A DNA stretch of 64,000 nucleotides from Mycobacterium sp. ACS4331 (GCF_001667265.1 NZ_LZHW01000015.1:22089-86088), one strand, 5' to 3'. Shown: positions 35,758 to 47,756, counted from the stretch's first letter. The notes: generated from the letters alone by a model not told the origin. Program-made: numbers and translations.

Positions 35758-35889
35758 GATGTGGGCATCGTATGCCGAACGGCGCTCGTTACCGAACCGA
35801 ACGACCGACCCCGACCCCATGAGGTACCAGCGGTATCGGGTAGCGTGGCTGGCCAACTGGACGCGTAGGCCGAAGCGAGGGAGTTCGCC

Positions 35890-36720
35890 ATGGAGGGGTT
35901 CGCCGGAAAAGTCTGTGTCGTGACGGGAGCGGGGTCCGGAATCGGGCGGGCTCTGGCCATCGAACTGGGCCGTTCGGGAGCCAAACTGGCCATCAGCGAC
36001 GTCGACGTCGACGGCTTGGCCGCGACCGAGGCGGAACTGAAGGCGATCGGCGCACCGGTGAAGGCCGACCGCCTCGACGTCACCGAGCGCGAGGCTTTCC
36101 TGCTGTACGCCGATGAGGTCAAGGCGCACTTCGGCAAGGTCAACCAGATCTACAACAACGCCGGAATCGCGTTCACGGGCGATGTCGAGGTCTGCGAGTT
36201 CAAGGACATCGAGCGGATCATGGATGTTGACTTCTGGGGCGTCGTCAACGGCACCAAGGCCTTCCTGCCGCACCTCATCGAGTCGGGCGACGGGCACGTC
36301 GTCAACGTCTCAAGCCTGTTCGGCATCTTCTCGGTGCCGGGACAGTCGGCGTACAACGCCGCGAAGTTCGCCGTCCGCGGCTTCACCGAGGCCCTGCGCC
36401 AGGAGATGATCACCAAGAAGCGCCCGGTCGAGGTGACGGCTGTGCACCCCGGCGGCATCAAGACCGCCATCGCGCGCAACGCGACCGCGGCAGAGGGACT
36501 CGACCCCAGGGAACTGGCTGCGGAGTTCGACAACAAGCTCGCCCGCACCACTCCGGAGCGGGCCGCCAAGATCATCCTCGAGGCCGTCCACAAGAAGAAG
36601 GCCCGCGTCCTGGTCGGTGCGGATGCCAAGATCCTCGACGTCATCGTGCGGATCACCGGATCGGGCTACCAGCGCCTGTTCTCCAAGGTGCTCAGCAAGG
36701 CCGCACCCAACGTGCACTGA
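35890..36720 (+). CDS. Short-chain dehydrogenase/reductase (Rv1245c-like)
   Basis: A 276-residue SDR. The cofactor motif is TGAGSGIG (residues 12-19), followed by NNAG (89-92) and the catalytic Ser142, Tyr155 and Lys159 (YNAAK). Asp at the end of the second strand (SDVDVDG) suggests NAD rather than NADP. The C-terminal extension (RVLVGADAKILDVIVRITG) is typical of the mycobacterial Rv1245c/Rv0484c-like branch that acts on unknown lipophilic alcohols. GAGGGAG precedes the ATG. It ends one base from the convergent lpqZ stop. Confidence 0.88.
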   Translation: MEGFAGKVCVVTGAGSGIGRALAIELGRSGAKLAISDVDVDGLAATEAELKAIGAPVKADRLDVTEREAFLLYADEVKAHFGKVNQIYNNAGIAFTGDVEVCEFKDIERIMDVDFWGVVNGTKAFLPHLIESGDGHVVNVSSLFGIFSVPGQSAYNAAKFAVRGFTEALRQEMITKKRPVEVTAVHPGGIKTAIARNATAAEGLDPRELAAEFDNKLARTTPERAAKIILEAVHKKKARVLVGADAKILDVIVRITGSGYQRLFSKVLSKAAPNVH

Positions 36721-36721
36721 C

Positions 36722-37579
36722 CTATCGACCCAGCGGGTTCTCGACCAGCCACGCGTCCGCGACGGCGCGAGGATCCGCACCGTCGTCCACCTGCGCACGC
36801 ATCTGCTTGAGCGTCGCGGTGTCGAGCACCCCGGCGACTTCGTTGACGGCCAGCACCTGCCGCGCGGTCAACTCGTTTCGTCGATACAGCGGCACAGCGT
36901 TCTGCGCCTGAATCAGCGGGGGCTTGCCGTCGGCCAGCACGACGACCGTGCTGGGCACGCCGGGATCGGCCGTGGTCGCCCACGCGACGTTGATCTGCCC
37001 GTCCGCCAGCGCATCGAAAAGCTCTGCGCTGCTGCCGAACTCACGCGGCGGCGCCAGCCTGCACTTCCCCACCGCCGCCGGCACGACGGCATCGCGCAGG
37101 GCGCCCGCGCGAACCTGCGCGCAGTGCTTGACCAGGACGGGCAGATCCCGGCCACCCCATGCGGTGGCAGTGCCCTCGGTGACCACAGCGGCCGGCTTGT
37201 CCTCGGCCGCCGTCGCGAAATCGCCCGCACCGACACCTTCGGGCAGGACCCCGACCATGGCCTTGTAGACCTGCTCGTCGCCGGCGGCGCGCGTGCCTGG
37301 GGCGAACGTCTGCAGCAGCCGACCGGTGAATCCGGGCACCACGGTGACCTCTCCGGAGTCCAACGCGCGCAGCGGGTCCGCAAGCTCGACGACGTGCGCG
37401 GGTGTCCCGTAGTAGCGCAGCGCCGCCGCGTACAGGTTGGCCAGCAGCACAGACTCAGTCGAGGACGTGGCGCCGACGGCCACCGAATGCGGTGGCGCCT
37501 GCGACGCGCCACAACCGACCAGCAGCAGGGCCAGCAGGCCCCACAGAATGGTCGGCCGCAGCCCGCGGATGCCCCTCAG
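36722..37579 (-). CDS. lpqZ: Lipoprotein LpqZ, substrate-binding type, probable CTG start
   Basis: A 285-residue lipoprotein of the glycine-betaine/OpuAC substrate-binding fold. The lipobox LLVGC gives lipidated Cys23; VAVGATSSTESVLLANLYAA begins the binding domain. No ATG, GTG or TTG exists in frame between the preceding in-frame stop (the malic enzyme TAG) and the lipobox. CTG at 37579 has GAGG eight bases upstream and gives MRGIRGLRPT, a normal positively charged n-region, so it is the probable start. The gene begins three bases after the malic enzyme stop, implying translational coupling. LpqZ (Rv1244) is similar in length; its ligand is unknown. If a GTG at 37483 were used, the lipid anchor would be lost, which is unlikely. 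Confidence 0.82.
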   Translation of the reverse strand: MRGIRGLRPTILWGLLALLLVGCGASQAPPHSVAVGATSSTESVLLANLYAAALRYYGTPAHVVELADPLRALDSGEVTVVPGFTGRLLQTFAPGTRAAGDEQVYKAMVGVLPEGVGAGDFATAAEDKPAAVVTEGTATAWGGRDLPVLVKHCAQVRAGALRDAVVPAAVGKCRLAPPREFGSSAELFDALADGQINVAWATTADPGVPSTVVVLADGKPPLIQAQNAVPLYRRNELTARQVLAVNEVAGVLDTATLKQMRAQVDDGADPRAVADAWLVENPLGR

Positions 37580-37582
37580 CGG

Positions 37583-38761
37583 CTAGTCCTCGTCCTTGTC
37601 GACCGCGGCGGCAACCGCTGCGGCGACCGCGGGGCCCACCCGCGGGTCCAGCGGGCTCGGCACGATGTACTCCACCGCCAGATCATCGCCCACCACGCTG
37701 TGGATGGCTTCCGCCGCGGCGACTTTCATCTTCTCGGTGATCCGGCGGGCCCCGGCGTCCAGCGCCCCGCGGAACACACCGGGGAAGGCCAGCACGTTGT
37801 TGATCTGGTTCGGGAAGTCACTGCGCCCGGTGGCGACCACCGCGGCGTACTTGTGCGCGATGTCGGGATGGATCTCGGGATCCGGGTTGCTCAACGCGAA
37901 CACGATGCTGTTGGGTGCCATCGTCGCGATGAGTTCCTCGGGCACCACCCCCGCCGACACACCCAGGAACACGTCGGCGCCGTCGAGGGCCTCCGCGATG
38001 CCGCCGGTGCGTCCGGCCGGGTTGGTGCGCCCGGCCAGTTCTGCCTTGAACGAGTTCAGGTCGTCACGGTCGCGGTGGACGATGCCCTTGGAGTCCAGCA
38101 CCGTGATGTCGGCGATGCCCGTGGCCAGCAGGATGTTCGCGCAGGCGACGCCCGCGGCGCCGGCCCCGGAGATCACCACGCGCAGCGAGCTCATGTCGCG
38201 CTTGAGCACCTTGGTCGCGCCCAGCAGCGCGGCGAGGACGACGATCGCCGTCCCGTGCTGATCGTCGTGCATGACCGGGCAGTCCAGCGCCTCGATCACG
38301 CGGCGCTCGATCTCGAAGCAGCGCGGGGCGGAGATGTCCTCCAGGTTGACCGCGCCGAAGCTCGGGCGCAGGCGGATGAGTGTCTCGACGATCTCGTCGG
38401 GGTCCTTGGTGTCGAGCACGAGCGGGATGGAGTCGAGTCCGCCGAACTCCTTGAACAGCGCGCTCTTGCCCTCCATGACGGGCAGCGACGCCGACGGACC
38501 GATGTCGCCGAGGCCCAGCACCGCGGTGCCGTCGCTGACCACGACCACCAGGCGGTTCGCCCAGGTGTAGCGCTTGGCCAGGGTGGCGTCCGTGGCGATC
38601 GCGCGGCTGACCTGCGCGACGCCTGGGGTGTAGGCGATGGAGAGCGCACGCTGCGTGTCCAATGGCGACTTCAGCTCGACTGACAGCTTGCCGCCCACGT
38701 GGGCGTCGAAGATTTCCTCGTCCTCAATGACGAGATGCGGGGTGCTCACTGTTTCAGCCAC
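37583..38761 (-). CDS. NAD(P)-dependent malic enzyme
   Basis: A 392-residue malic enzyme converting malate to pyruvate and CO2, an anaplerotic and reductant-supplying step. The N-terminal domain has AYTPGVAQVSRAI and VVVVSDGTAVLGLGDIGP; the metal/substrate site is EDISAPRCFEIE and HDDQHGTAIV; the nucleotide-binding fold begins VISGAGAAGVACANILL. Its length is that of the short form without a phosphotransacetylase tail. NAD preference is likely but not proved. GTG 38761 is the longest start, with GTG 38746 as an alternative. It is coupled to lpqZ. Confidence 0.9.
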   Translation of the reverse strand: MAETVSTPHLVIEDEEIFDAHVGGKLSVELKSPLDTQRALSIAYTPGVAQVSRAIATDATLAKRYTWANRLVVVVSDGTAVLGLGDIGPSASLPVMEGKSALFKEFGGLDSIPLVLDTKDPDEIVETLIRLRPSFGAVNLEDISAPRCFEIERRVIEALDCPVMHDDQHGTAIVVLAALLGATKVLKRDMSSLRVVISGAGAAGVACANILLATGIADITVLDSKGIVHRDRDDLNSFKAELAGRTNPAGRTGGIAEALDGADVFLGVSAGVVPEELIATMAPNSIVFALSNPDPEIHPDIAHKYAAVVATGRSDFPNQINNVLAFPGVFRGALDAGARRITEKMKVAAAEAIHSVVGDDLAVEYIVPSPLDPRVGPAVAAAVAAAVDKDED

Positions 38762-38786
38762 GGCGTCAGGGTACTTGACCCGAGAT

Positions 38787-38817
38787 CCTCACTGGGGGCG
38801 GTTCCCCCCTGGTGAGG
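38787..38817. other. Hairpin between malic enzyme and corA
   Basis: CCTCAC at 38787-38792 pairs with GTGAGG at 38812-38817, and GGGGG at 38794-38798 with CCCCC inside, around a CGGTT loop. It lies between divergent genes, 26 bases from the malic enzyme start, so it is in a promoter or leader region and not at a gene end. It does not resemble a known magnesium riboswitch. Confidence 0.4.
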
Positions 38818-38884
38818 TGGGAACACAGGCCTCGGCGCGTAGCATCACCACTGCACTCCACGGCAGAAGCGGGAGGTATGGACC

Positions 38885-39988
38885 ATGCCATCGTTTCGTG
38901 CGCTTCCGCCGTCGCTGACCGGCGCCAATCGGACGCCGGGCCACGGGATCGACGCCAAGCGGATCCCCGTGCCGGTGTCTCGTGCGATGGTCGACTGCGC
39001 CGTCTACGTCGACGGCACACGCCAGCCGGGCAAGTTCACCCACGCCGCGGCCGTCGAGCGCACCCGCGAACTGGTCGCCGCGGGTCAGAACGCGTTCGTG
39101 TGGATCGGGCTGCATGAGCCCGATGAGCACCAGATGCACTCTGTCGCAGAGATTTTCGGACTGCATCCGCTGCCCGTCGAAGATGCCGTGCACGCCCACC
39201 AGCGGCCCAAGCTCGAGCGCTACGACAACACCCTGTTCCTGGTGCTCAAGACCGTCAACTACGTCCCCCACGAATCCGTCGCGCTGGCCCGCGAGATCGT
39301 CGAGACCGGCGAGATCATGGTGTTCGTCGGCCCCGACTTCGTGGTGACGGTTCGGCACGGCGACCACTCGGGACTGGCCGGGGTGCGCAGGCGGTTGGAG
39401 GACGAATCCAAGCACCTGGCACTGGGCCCCTACGGCGTGATGCACGCGATCGCCGACCATGTCGTCGACACCTACCTTGAGGTCACCCACTTGATGGAGT
39501 GCGACGTCGACGCCATCGAAGAGGAGACCTTCTCCTCGACCGCGAAGACCGACATCGAGCAGATCTACATGCTCAAGCGGGAGGTCGTCGAGTTGCGCCG
39601 TGCCGTCGCCCCGCTGTCGGTGGAACTGGGCCGAATCAACAGCGAGTTCAAGGATCTGATGACCAAGGAGGTGCTGCGCTACATGCGCGACGTCCTCGAC
39701 CATCAGACCCGGGCCGCCGACCGGATCGCCAGTTACGACGAGATGCTGACCTCACTGGTGCAGGCCGCGCTCGCCAAGGTCGGCATGCAGCAGAACGTCG
39801 ACATGCGCAAGATCTCGGCCTGGGTCGCGATCGCGGCGGTGCCCACGATGATCGCGGGCATCTACGGGATGAACTTCGACCACATGCCCGAACTGGACTG
39901 GACGCTGGGCTATCCGGCGGTCCTCGTGGTGATGCTGCTGGTGTGCGGCACGCTGTACCGGAACTTCCGCCGCAACCACTGGCTCTAG
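38885..39988 (+). CDS. corA: CorA magnesium/cobalt transporter
   Basis: A 367-residue divalent-cation channel. The long N-terminal cytoplasmic domain ends in two membrane helices; the selectivity signature YGMN is present with Gly328-Met329-Asn330 followed by FDHMPEL. The C-terminus RNFRRNHWL is basic as expected. GGGAGG precedes ATG 38885 and TAGCAT at 38840-38845 is a candidate -10. It matches Rv1239c, the neighbour of sugC in M. tuberculosis. A stem-loop follows the stop. Confidence 0.9.
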   Translation: MPSFRALPPSLTGANRTPGHGIDAKRIPVPVSRAMVDCAVYVDGTRQPGKFTHAAAVERTRELVAAGQNAFVWIGLHEPDEHQMHSVAEIFGLHPLPVEDAVHAHQRPKLERYDNTLFLVLKTVNYVPHESVALAREIVETGEIMVFVGPDFVVTVRHGDHSGLAGVRRRLEDESKHLALGPYGVMHAIADHVVDTYLEVTHLMECDVDAIEEETFSSTAKTDIEQIYMLKREVVELRRAVAPLSVELGRINSEFKDLMTKEVLRYMRDVLDHQTRAADRIASYDEMLTSLVQAALAKVGMQQNVDMRKISAWVAIAAVPTMIAGIYGMNFDHMPELDWTLGYPAVLVVMLLVCGTLYRNFRRNHWL

Positions 39989-39997
39989 TTCTCTCGC

Positions 39998-40055
39998 CGA
40001 GCAGACGCAGACTCGCATGAATTCAGCCCGAATAGGGCGATTCTGTGTCTGCTCG
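39998..40055. terminator. Inverted repeat between corA and the SUFU-domain gene
   Basis: CGAGCAGACGCAGA at 39998-40011 pairs with TCTGTGTCTGCTCG at 40042-40055 (one mismatch in 14). A smaller GCCC/GGGC stem lies inside the loop. It sits between convergent stops at 39988 and 40065 and can terminate both. Confidence 0.55.
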
Positions 40056-40064
40056 CGGGGAGGG

Positions 40065-40670
40065 CTAGACGCGGGCGGGGTCGAGGATGTCGGTGCCGTC
40101 CTGCTCCCAGGTGCGACGCAACTCGTCGGCCCCCTTGAGCCGCACCCAGGCGGCCTCGTTCCCCGTGATCGGCACGGCTGTCAGGAACTGCACGGGATCC
40201 ATCGGCGCGGGGCGCGGCAACTCGGGGATCTGCGGCTCCCCCAGCAGCACCGCCGACAGCGGCGCGTGCCCGGGCTGCGCCGCCCACAGCGCGGTGCCGA
40301 GGTCGATGAGCGCATCGGGCAGCAGCACGATGCCGTCGACCGCGGGCGTCGCGGCCAGCAGTGCCACAGTGCGCGCAATACCCGGCGTCGGGATGGTCGG
40401 ACGCAGACTCACGACAACTTCGGCGCGCGGTCCTCGAATCGGATCGGCGGTCGGGGAGGTCGGGTCGCCCATCGGATGACGCGAACACCCCAACGACACG
40501 TAGTGCACGACGCCGTCGCGGCCGGGACGGGGATCCGGGCCGAACCTCAGCACCGTGATGGGTTCCACGCCCAGGAACGTCACGCTGGCGGAATCCGGCT
40601 CGCCGACGATGCCCGCCTGCGCGAAATGCTCGATCAGGTGGCCACGAACGTCGTCGAGAACCGAGCTCAC
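40065..40670 (-). CDS. Suppressor-of-fused (SUFU)-domain protein coupled to sugC
   Basis: A 201-residue protein whose pattern fits the bacterial SUFU-domain family: a start like [14 protein letters not shown], the middle block [14 protein letters not shown], the strand AEVVVSLRP, then [22 protein letters not shown] near the C-terminus. In bacteria such proteins are often immunity proteins to polymorphic toxins or have unknown roles; no toxin is seen here. The GTG start at 40670 overlaps the sugC stop (GTGA), so it is translated with the trehalose importer. The family call is from motif memory and is moderate. Confidence 0.6.
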   Translation of the reverse strand: MSSVLDDVRGHLIEHFAQAGIVGEPDSASVTFLGVEPITVLRFGPDPRPGRDGVVHYVSLGCSRHPMGDPTSPTADPIRGPRAEVVVSLRPTIPTPGIARTVALLAATPAVDGIVLLPDALIDLGTALWAAQPGHAPLSAVLLGEPQIPELPRPAPMDPVQFLTAVPITGNEAAWVRLKGADELRRTWEQDGTDILDPARV

Positions 40671-41854
40671 CTGGCTCCGGGCACCGGCAGCGTGAGGTTC
40701 ACTCCGGAGTCGGCGTCGAACACCAGAATCTTGGACGACTCGAAGGCCAGGGTGAGGGTCCGGCCCGGGGCCGCGGCCGAGTCGGTCGACACTCGAGCCA
40801 CGAATTGGTTGGCGCCCGAACCGGATTCGGCCGCCAACTCCGCCAACTGCTCGGCATGCGCGCTGTCCCCCGACGTCGTGAAGTACACGTACTTGTCGGC
40901 GCCGAGCGACTCCACCAGATCGACGGTGACATCGAAGGTCAGGGCGCGGATGCGCTGGTAGCCGTCGATCAGCGCGGCGTCCTCGAACTGCTCGGGCCGC
41001 ACACCCACGATGACGTTCCTCGGGGTCGGGTGCGAGGCGATGGTGTCGAGCGCGTCCTGCGTCAGCGTGACCTCACCGAACGGCAGTCGAACGCCGAAAT
41101 CGGTGAGGGTGGCCGGGAAGAAGTTCATCGACGGCGAACCGATGAAGCCCGCGACGAACAGGTTCGCCGGCCGGGCGTACAGCTCGTCGGGGGTGCCGAT
41201 CTGTTGCGCCACACCCGCACGCATCACCACGACGCGGTCGCCCAGCGTCATGGCCTCAGTCTGATCGTGGGTCACGTAGACCGTCGTGGTGCCGAGTCGC
41301 TGCTGCAGGCGCGCGATCTCACCGCGCATCTGCACGCGCAGCTTGGCATCGAGGTTGGACAGCGGCTCGTCCATCAGGAACGCCTTGGGGTTGCGCACGA
41401 TCGCGCGGCCCATCGCGACCCGTTGCCGCTGGCCACCGGAGAGCTGCGAGGGCTTGCGGTCCAGCAGCTCGGTCAGGTCGAGGATCTTCGCGGTCTCCTC
41501 GACCTTCTTGGCGATGTCGGCCTTGGCCACCTTCGCCAGGGTCAGCGGAAAGGCGATGTTCTGCCGCACCGTCATATGCGGGTAGAGCGCATAGGACTGG
41601 AAGACCATCGCGATGTCGCGATCCTTGGGGGCCTTCTCGTTGACCCGCTCGCCGGCGATGGTCAACTCGCCCGAGGAGATGTCCTCCAGGCCCGCAATCA
41701 TGTTCAGCGTGGTGGACTTTCCGCACCCCGAGGGGCCGACCAGGATGACGAACTCGCCGTCGGCGATGGTGAGCGACAGATCCTTGACGGCATCCCGCAC
41801 ACCCTTGCCATCGGCGTAACTCTTGGTCACATGCGACAGGACAATCTCGGCCAT
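40667..41854 (-). CDS. sugC: Trehalose ABC importer ATPase SugC
   Basis: A 395-residue MalK-type ATPase that powers trehalose uptake by LpqY-SugABC. Walker [10 protein letters not shown] is at residues 40-48, the Q-loop lies in [17 protein letters not shown], the signature is [15 protein letters not shown], Walker B is [12 protein letters not shown], and the switch is VTHDQTEAM. Residues about 240-395 form the TOBE-type regulatory barrel. It starts two bases after the sugB stop. The operon order lpqY-sugA-sugB-sugC is conserved in mycobacteria. Confidence 0.93.
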   Translation of the reverse strand: MAEIVLSHVTKSYADGKGVRDAVKDLSLTIADGEFVILVGPSGCGKSTTLNMIAGLEDISSGELTIAGERVNEKAPKDRDIAMVFQSYALYPHMTVRQNIAFPLTLAKVAKADIAKKVEETAKILDLTELLDRKPSQLSGGQRQRVAMGRAIVRNPKAFLMDEPLSNLDAKLRVQMRGEIARLQQRLGTTTVYVTHDQTEAMTLGDRVVVMRAGVAQQIGTPDELYARPANLFVAGFIGSPSMNFFPATLTDFGVRLPFGEVTLTQDALDTIASHPTPRNVIVGVRPEQFEDAALIDGYQRIRALTFDVTVDLVESLGADKYVYFTTSGDSAHAEQLAELAAESGSGANQFVARVSTDSAAAPGRTLTLAFESSKILVFDADSGVNLTLPVPGAR

Positions 41855-41856
41855 CG

Positions 41857-42702
41857 CTACCCTTTCACCGCGCCAGAGGTCAGTCCGGCGACGATGCGCC
41901 GTTGGAAGATCAGAACGAAGATGATGATCGGCACCGTGATCACCATGGCACCGGCCGCGATGGAACCCGTGGGCTCCTCGAACTGCGAACTGCCGGTGAA
42001 GTTGGCGATCGCCACAGGTGCGGTGATGGCCGACTTCGTCGCGGTCAGAGACAGGGCCAGCAGCAGGTCGTTCCACGCGAAGATGAACACCAGGATGGCG
42101 GCCGTGACGATGCCGGGCGCGGCCAGTGGTGCGATCACCTTCCGGAACGCCTGTGCGGGTGTGGCGCCGTCCATCTTGGCGGCCTTCTCCAGGTCCCACG
42201 GGATCTCACGGAAGAACGCCGAGAGAGTGTAGATCGCAAGCGGCAGGGCGAAGGTGATGTACGGAATGATCAGCCCGAGCCAGGTGTCGAACAGGCCGAC
42301 GGTGCGCCACAGGTTGAAGATCGGGGTCACCAGGGAGATCTGCGGGAACATCGCGATGAGCAGGGCCACCCCGACGAGGACCTTCTTGCCCGGGAAGTCC
42401 AGGCGCGCCACCGCGTACGCGGCCATGCCGCCGATCACCACGGCCACGACGGTGGTGATGAGACCGATGCCGATCGAGTTGAGCAGCGCCGAGTTGAAGA
42501 CGTTGGTGTTGCCGCCGACGAAGATGGCCTTGTAGTTGTCGAAGGTGATCTCCGACGGAATCAGCTTGCCGTCCTTGACCGACGAGGTCGGCTTGAGCGA
42601 CAGCGACAGGATCCACAGCACCGGCAGCATCGCGTAGATCACCACGATGATGTTGACGATGGTCCAGCCCGCGGCCCGACTGGGAGCCACCCGCTCCGAC
42701 AT
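41857..42702 (-). CDS. sugB: Trehalose ABC importer permease SugB
   Basis: A 281-residue inner-membrane permease with six predicted membrane segments. The EAA coupling loop appears as [27 protein letters not shown] (the DGAxxxxxFxxVxxPL pattern). The N-terminal segment reads [23 protein letters not shown], a MalG-like start, cited by its [14 protein letters not shown] core. It forms the transmembrane channel with SugA. Its start directly abuts the sugA stop. Confidence 0.92.
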   Translation of the reverse strand: MSERVAPSRAAGWTIVNIIVVIYAMLPVLWILSLSLKPTSSVKDGKLIPSEITFDNYKAIFVGGNTNVFNSALLNSIGIGLITTVVAVVIGGMAAYAVARLDFPGKKVLVGVALLIAMFPQISLVTPIFNLWRTVGLFDTWLGLIIPYITFALPLAIYTLSAFFREIPWDLEKAAKMDGATPAQAFRKVIAPLAAPGIVTAAILVFIFAWNDLLLALSLTATKSAITAPVAIANFTGSSQFEEPTGSIAAGAMVITVPIIIFVLIFQRRIVAGLTSGAVKG

Positions 42703-45690
<2,988 letters not shown>

Positions 45691-45838
45691 CGTTGGTCAT
45701 TCTCCTCTTCAGATGCCTGCAGTGCCACCCGTTCGAGCCGACCGGGCCGGGCGGGCCGAACCGCTCTCCGGCTCAACGAACTCGAGCCGTCGATAGTGCC
45801 TGACTGCGACACGACCACCGCGCGACCTGCACATACGC

Positions 45839-45844
45839 TAGGTT
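45839..45844 (+). promoter_or_regulatory. -10 hexamer TAGGTT, leaderless DUF4190 gene
   Basis: TAGGTT lies seven bases before the ATG at 45852 with no Shine-Dalgarno sequence. A leaderless transcript carrying both DUF4190 genes is predicted. The rest of the 161-base divergent region shows no clear operator. Confidence 0.4.
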
Positions 45845-45851
45845 TATCACC

Positions 45852-46205
45852 ATGACTGCGGTGGATGGCGATCCAGGCCGAAATCCGCATCCCGACGGTT
45901 GGGCCCTCACGTCGGCCCCGCCCGCTGGGACGTCCATCCCCGATCCACTCCACAGCGGTGATGCGCCGGCCCCGCGCCCCGGCACCAATGTCCTTGCGGT
46001 GGTGTCGCTGGTCTCCTCGGTGGCCGGCCTCGTGCCGTACCTCGGCGGTCTGCCCGCGACCGTGGGCATCGCACTCGGCATCGTCGCCCGTGATCAGATC
46101 CGGCGGGCACCCCAGCGGGGCTACGGGTTGGCCGTCGCTGGCATCGTGGTGGGAGTGGCCACCTTGATCATCGGCCTGATCTGGACCATCTACGCAATGC
46201 GATGA
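45852..46205 (+). CDS. DUF4190 membrane protein, first of a tandem pair (Rv1233c-like)
   Basis: A 117-residue protein with a disordered Pro/Asp-rich start (1-40) and two hydrophobic segments forming a DUF4190 hairpin: NVLAVVSLVSSVAGLVPYLG, then a loop IVARDQIRRAPQRGYGLAVA and a second segment to the C-terminus. The loop with a DQI-x5-G-x-GLA pattern is diagnostic. It is followed after four bases by a paralogue with the same hairpin. Function is unknown. Confidence 0.8.
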   Translation: MTAVDGDPGRNPHPDGWALTSAPPAGTSIPDPLHSGDAPAPRPGTNVLAVVSLVSSVAGLVPYLGGLPATVGIALGIVARDQIRRAPQRGYGLAVAGIVVGVATLIIGLIWTIYAMR

Positions 46206-46209
46206 GGAC

Positions 46210-46803
46210 ATGACGACACCACCACCCGGCACCCCAGGCGACCCCAACGGCGAGCAGTCGCAGCCCGACCCGTACTCGCCGGTGGACTACCCGGCGTATC
46301 CGCCGCCGCCGTCGGCGTATCCGCCGCCGCCGCCGAGTTACCCCGGGTCCTACCCTCCGCCGCCGTCGGGCGGCTATCCCCCACCGCCGACGAGTGGGTA
46401 TCCCCCGTCCTATCCCGCACCGTCCGGCGGCTACTCGGCGCCGGGGGCGTATCCGCCCGCGGCGGGCGGGTATCCCCCGCCGTACCCCGGTCCGGCCAAC
46501 CCCTATGACCCGTACGGCCAGCAGCCGCCGACAGGCACCAACGGCATGGCCATCGCGTCGCTGGCGACCTCGGCCGGTGGGCTGGTGCTGACCCTGCTCT
46601 GCTGCGGGTTCATCGTCGCGCCGATCGTGGGCATCGTGCTCGGGATCGTCGCGCTGAACCAGATCAAGACCACGGGACAGCAGGGTCGGGGGCTGGCGAT
46701 CGCCGGCATCGTCGTGGGGGCGCTGACTCTGGTGCTCGCCCTGATCCTGGTGATCGCGGTCGGCGCGATCGGGTTGAACTCGCCCGACTACTCGTCGTTC
46801 TAG
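46210..46803 (+). CDS. Proline-rich DUF4190 membrane protein (Rv1233c-like)
   Basis: A 197-residue protein. Residues about 20-105 are a Pro/Tyr/Gly/Ser low-complexity region with repeated YPPPP units; residues about 112-190 form the DUF4190 hairpin (GMAIASLATSAGGLVLTLLC, loop LNQIKTTGQQGRGLAIAG, then the second segment). It is the downstream twin of the 45852 gene and probably arose by duplication, with the long tail added. The stop TAG shares CTAG with the convergent citE stop. Role unknown; Pro-rich cytoplasmic tails often serve as interaction surfaces at the mycobacterial pole. Confidence 0.8.
   Translation: MTTPPPGTPGDPNGEQSQPDPYSPVDYPAYPPPPSAYPPPPPSYPGSYPPPPSGGYPPPPTSGYPPSYPAPSGGYSAPGAYPPAAGGYPPPYPGPANPYDPYGQQPPTGTNGMAIASLATSAGGLVLTLLCCGFIVAPIVGIVLGIVALNQIKTTGQQGRGLAIAGIVVGALTLVLALILVIAVGAIGLNSPDYSSF
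46290..46500 (+). repeat. Proline-rich coding repeat (TATCCGCCGCC-type)
   Basis: The DNA encodes repeated YPPPP/SYPPPP/GGYPPP units, with imperfect TATCCGCCGCCGCCG-like tandem copies. It is a low-complexity coding repeat and probably length-variable between strains. Confidence 0.6.
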
Positions 46804-47756
46804 CTCGGCGGCGTGAAGGGCGCGCCCTGACGCTGCATTCCGGCGGCGCGTCCCTTCGCCGCGATCACCAGAGCCATCTTGCGACTGGCCTCATCGATCA
46901 TCTCGTCGCCGAGCATCACCGCGCCGCGGGCGCCGCCCGCCGACGATGTGTGCCACTCATAGGCCTCGAGGATCAGTTCGGCATGGTCGTAGTCCTGCTG
47001 ACGGGGGCTGAAGATTTCGTTCCCGGCCTCGATCTGATCGGGATGCAGCACCCACTTGCCGTCGTAGCCGAGCGCGGCCGACCGCCCAGCGACACGCCGG
47101 AACCCCTCGACATCGCGCACTTTCACGAACGGCCCGTCAATCGCCGCGACGCCATGGGCGCGCGCGGCGATCAGGATGGACATCAGGACGTGGTGGTGCG
47201 CGTCGCCGATGTCGTATCCCTCGGGCTGGCCGCCGACCTCCAGTGTGCGCATGTTCAGGCTCGCCGCCATGTCGCCCGGTCCCAAGACCAGCGCGTGCAC
47301 GCGGGGGTGCGCGGCGATCGCGTTGAGGTTGGTCAGGCCCCGGGCATCCTCGATCTGGGCGTCGATCCCGATCCGGCCCACCTCCAGGCCGTGGCTGAGT
47401 TCGAGTTGGGTCAACAGCAGATCGAGCGCGGTGACGTGGGCGACCTCGGTGGCCTTGGGCAGGATCACCACGTCGAGGTGCTCCCCCGCCGCGGCGACGA
47501 CGTCGATGACGTCGGCGTGCGTCCACGGCGTGGTCCAGTCGTTGACCCGCACACCGCGCAGTTGACCGGCCCAGCCCGGCTCGGCCAGTGCCGCGGCGAC
47601 CTCGGCGCGCGCCGTCGCCTTGGCCTCGGGCGCGACCGCGTCCTCGAGGTCGAGGAAGACCTCATCGGCGGGCAACAGCTTGGCCTTGTCGATCATCTTG
47701 CGGCTGCTGCCGGGCACCGAGAGACACGTCCTGCGGGGTCGATACGCGCTATTCAC
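46800..47756 (-). CDS. CitE-like HpcH/HpaI aldolase family lyase
   Basis: A 318-residue enzyme of the CitE/malyl-CoA lyase superfamily, which makes or breaks carbon-carbon bonds in 3-hydroxy acyl-CoA esters. Motifs are RRTCLSVPGSSRKMIDKA at the start, EVFLDLEDAVAPEAK (Mg-binding acidic residue), VILPKATE, and GIDAQIEDARGLTN with LVLGPGDMAASL. Start GTG 47756 has AGGAG seven bases upstream; the ATG at 47783 would overlap the divergent start codon. Lone CitE proteins occur in mycobacteria without citrate lyase partners; related ones act on itaconyl/citramalyl-CoA or malyl-CoA. The substrate here is unknown. Confidence 0.82.
   Translation of the reverse strand: MNSAYRPRRTCLSVPGSSRKMIDKAKLLPADEVFLDLEDAVAPEAKATARAEVAAALAEPGWAGQLRGVRVNDWTTPWTHADVIDVVAAAGEHLDVVILPKATEVAHVTALDLLLTQLELSHGLEVGRIGIDAQIEDARGLTNLNAIAAHPRVHALVLGPGDMAASLNMRTLEVGGQPEGYDIGDAHHHVLMSILIAARAHGVAAIDGPFVKVRDVEGFRRVAGRSAALGYDGKWVLHPDQIEAGNEIFSPRQQDYDHAELILEAYEWHTSSAGGARGAVMLGDEMIDEASRKMALVIAAKGRAAGMQRQGAPFTPPS

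Noticed and set aside
36617..38683. A 688-codon plus-strand frame across lpqZ and malic enzyme.
   Set aside because: It is antisense to two recognised genes and overlaps the SDR end; composition is shadow-like.
38787..38817. Magnesium riboswitch upstream of corA.
   Set aside because: Only a single short hairpin is seen; the multi-stem M-box layout and length are absent.
46290..46500. CRISPR-like or microsatellite array.
   Set aside because: The repeats are codons of a proline-rich protein tail without spacers of constant size.
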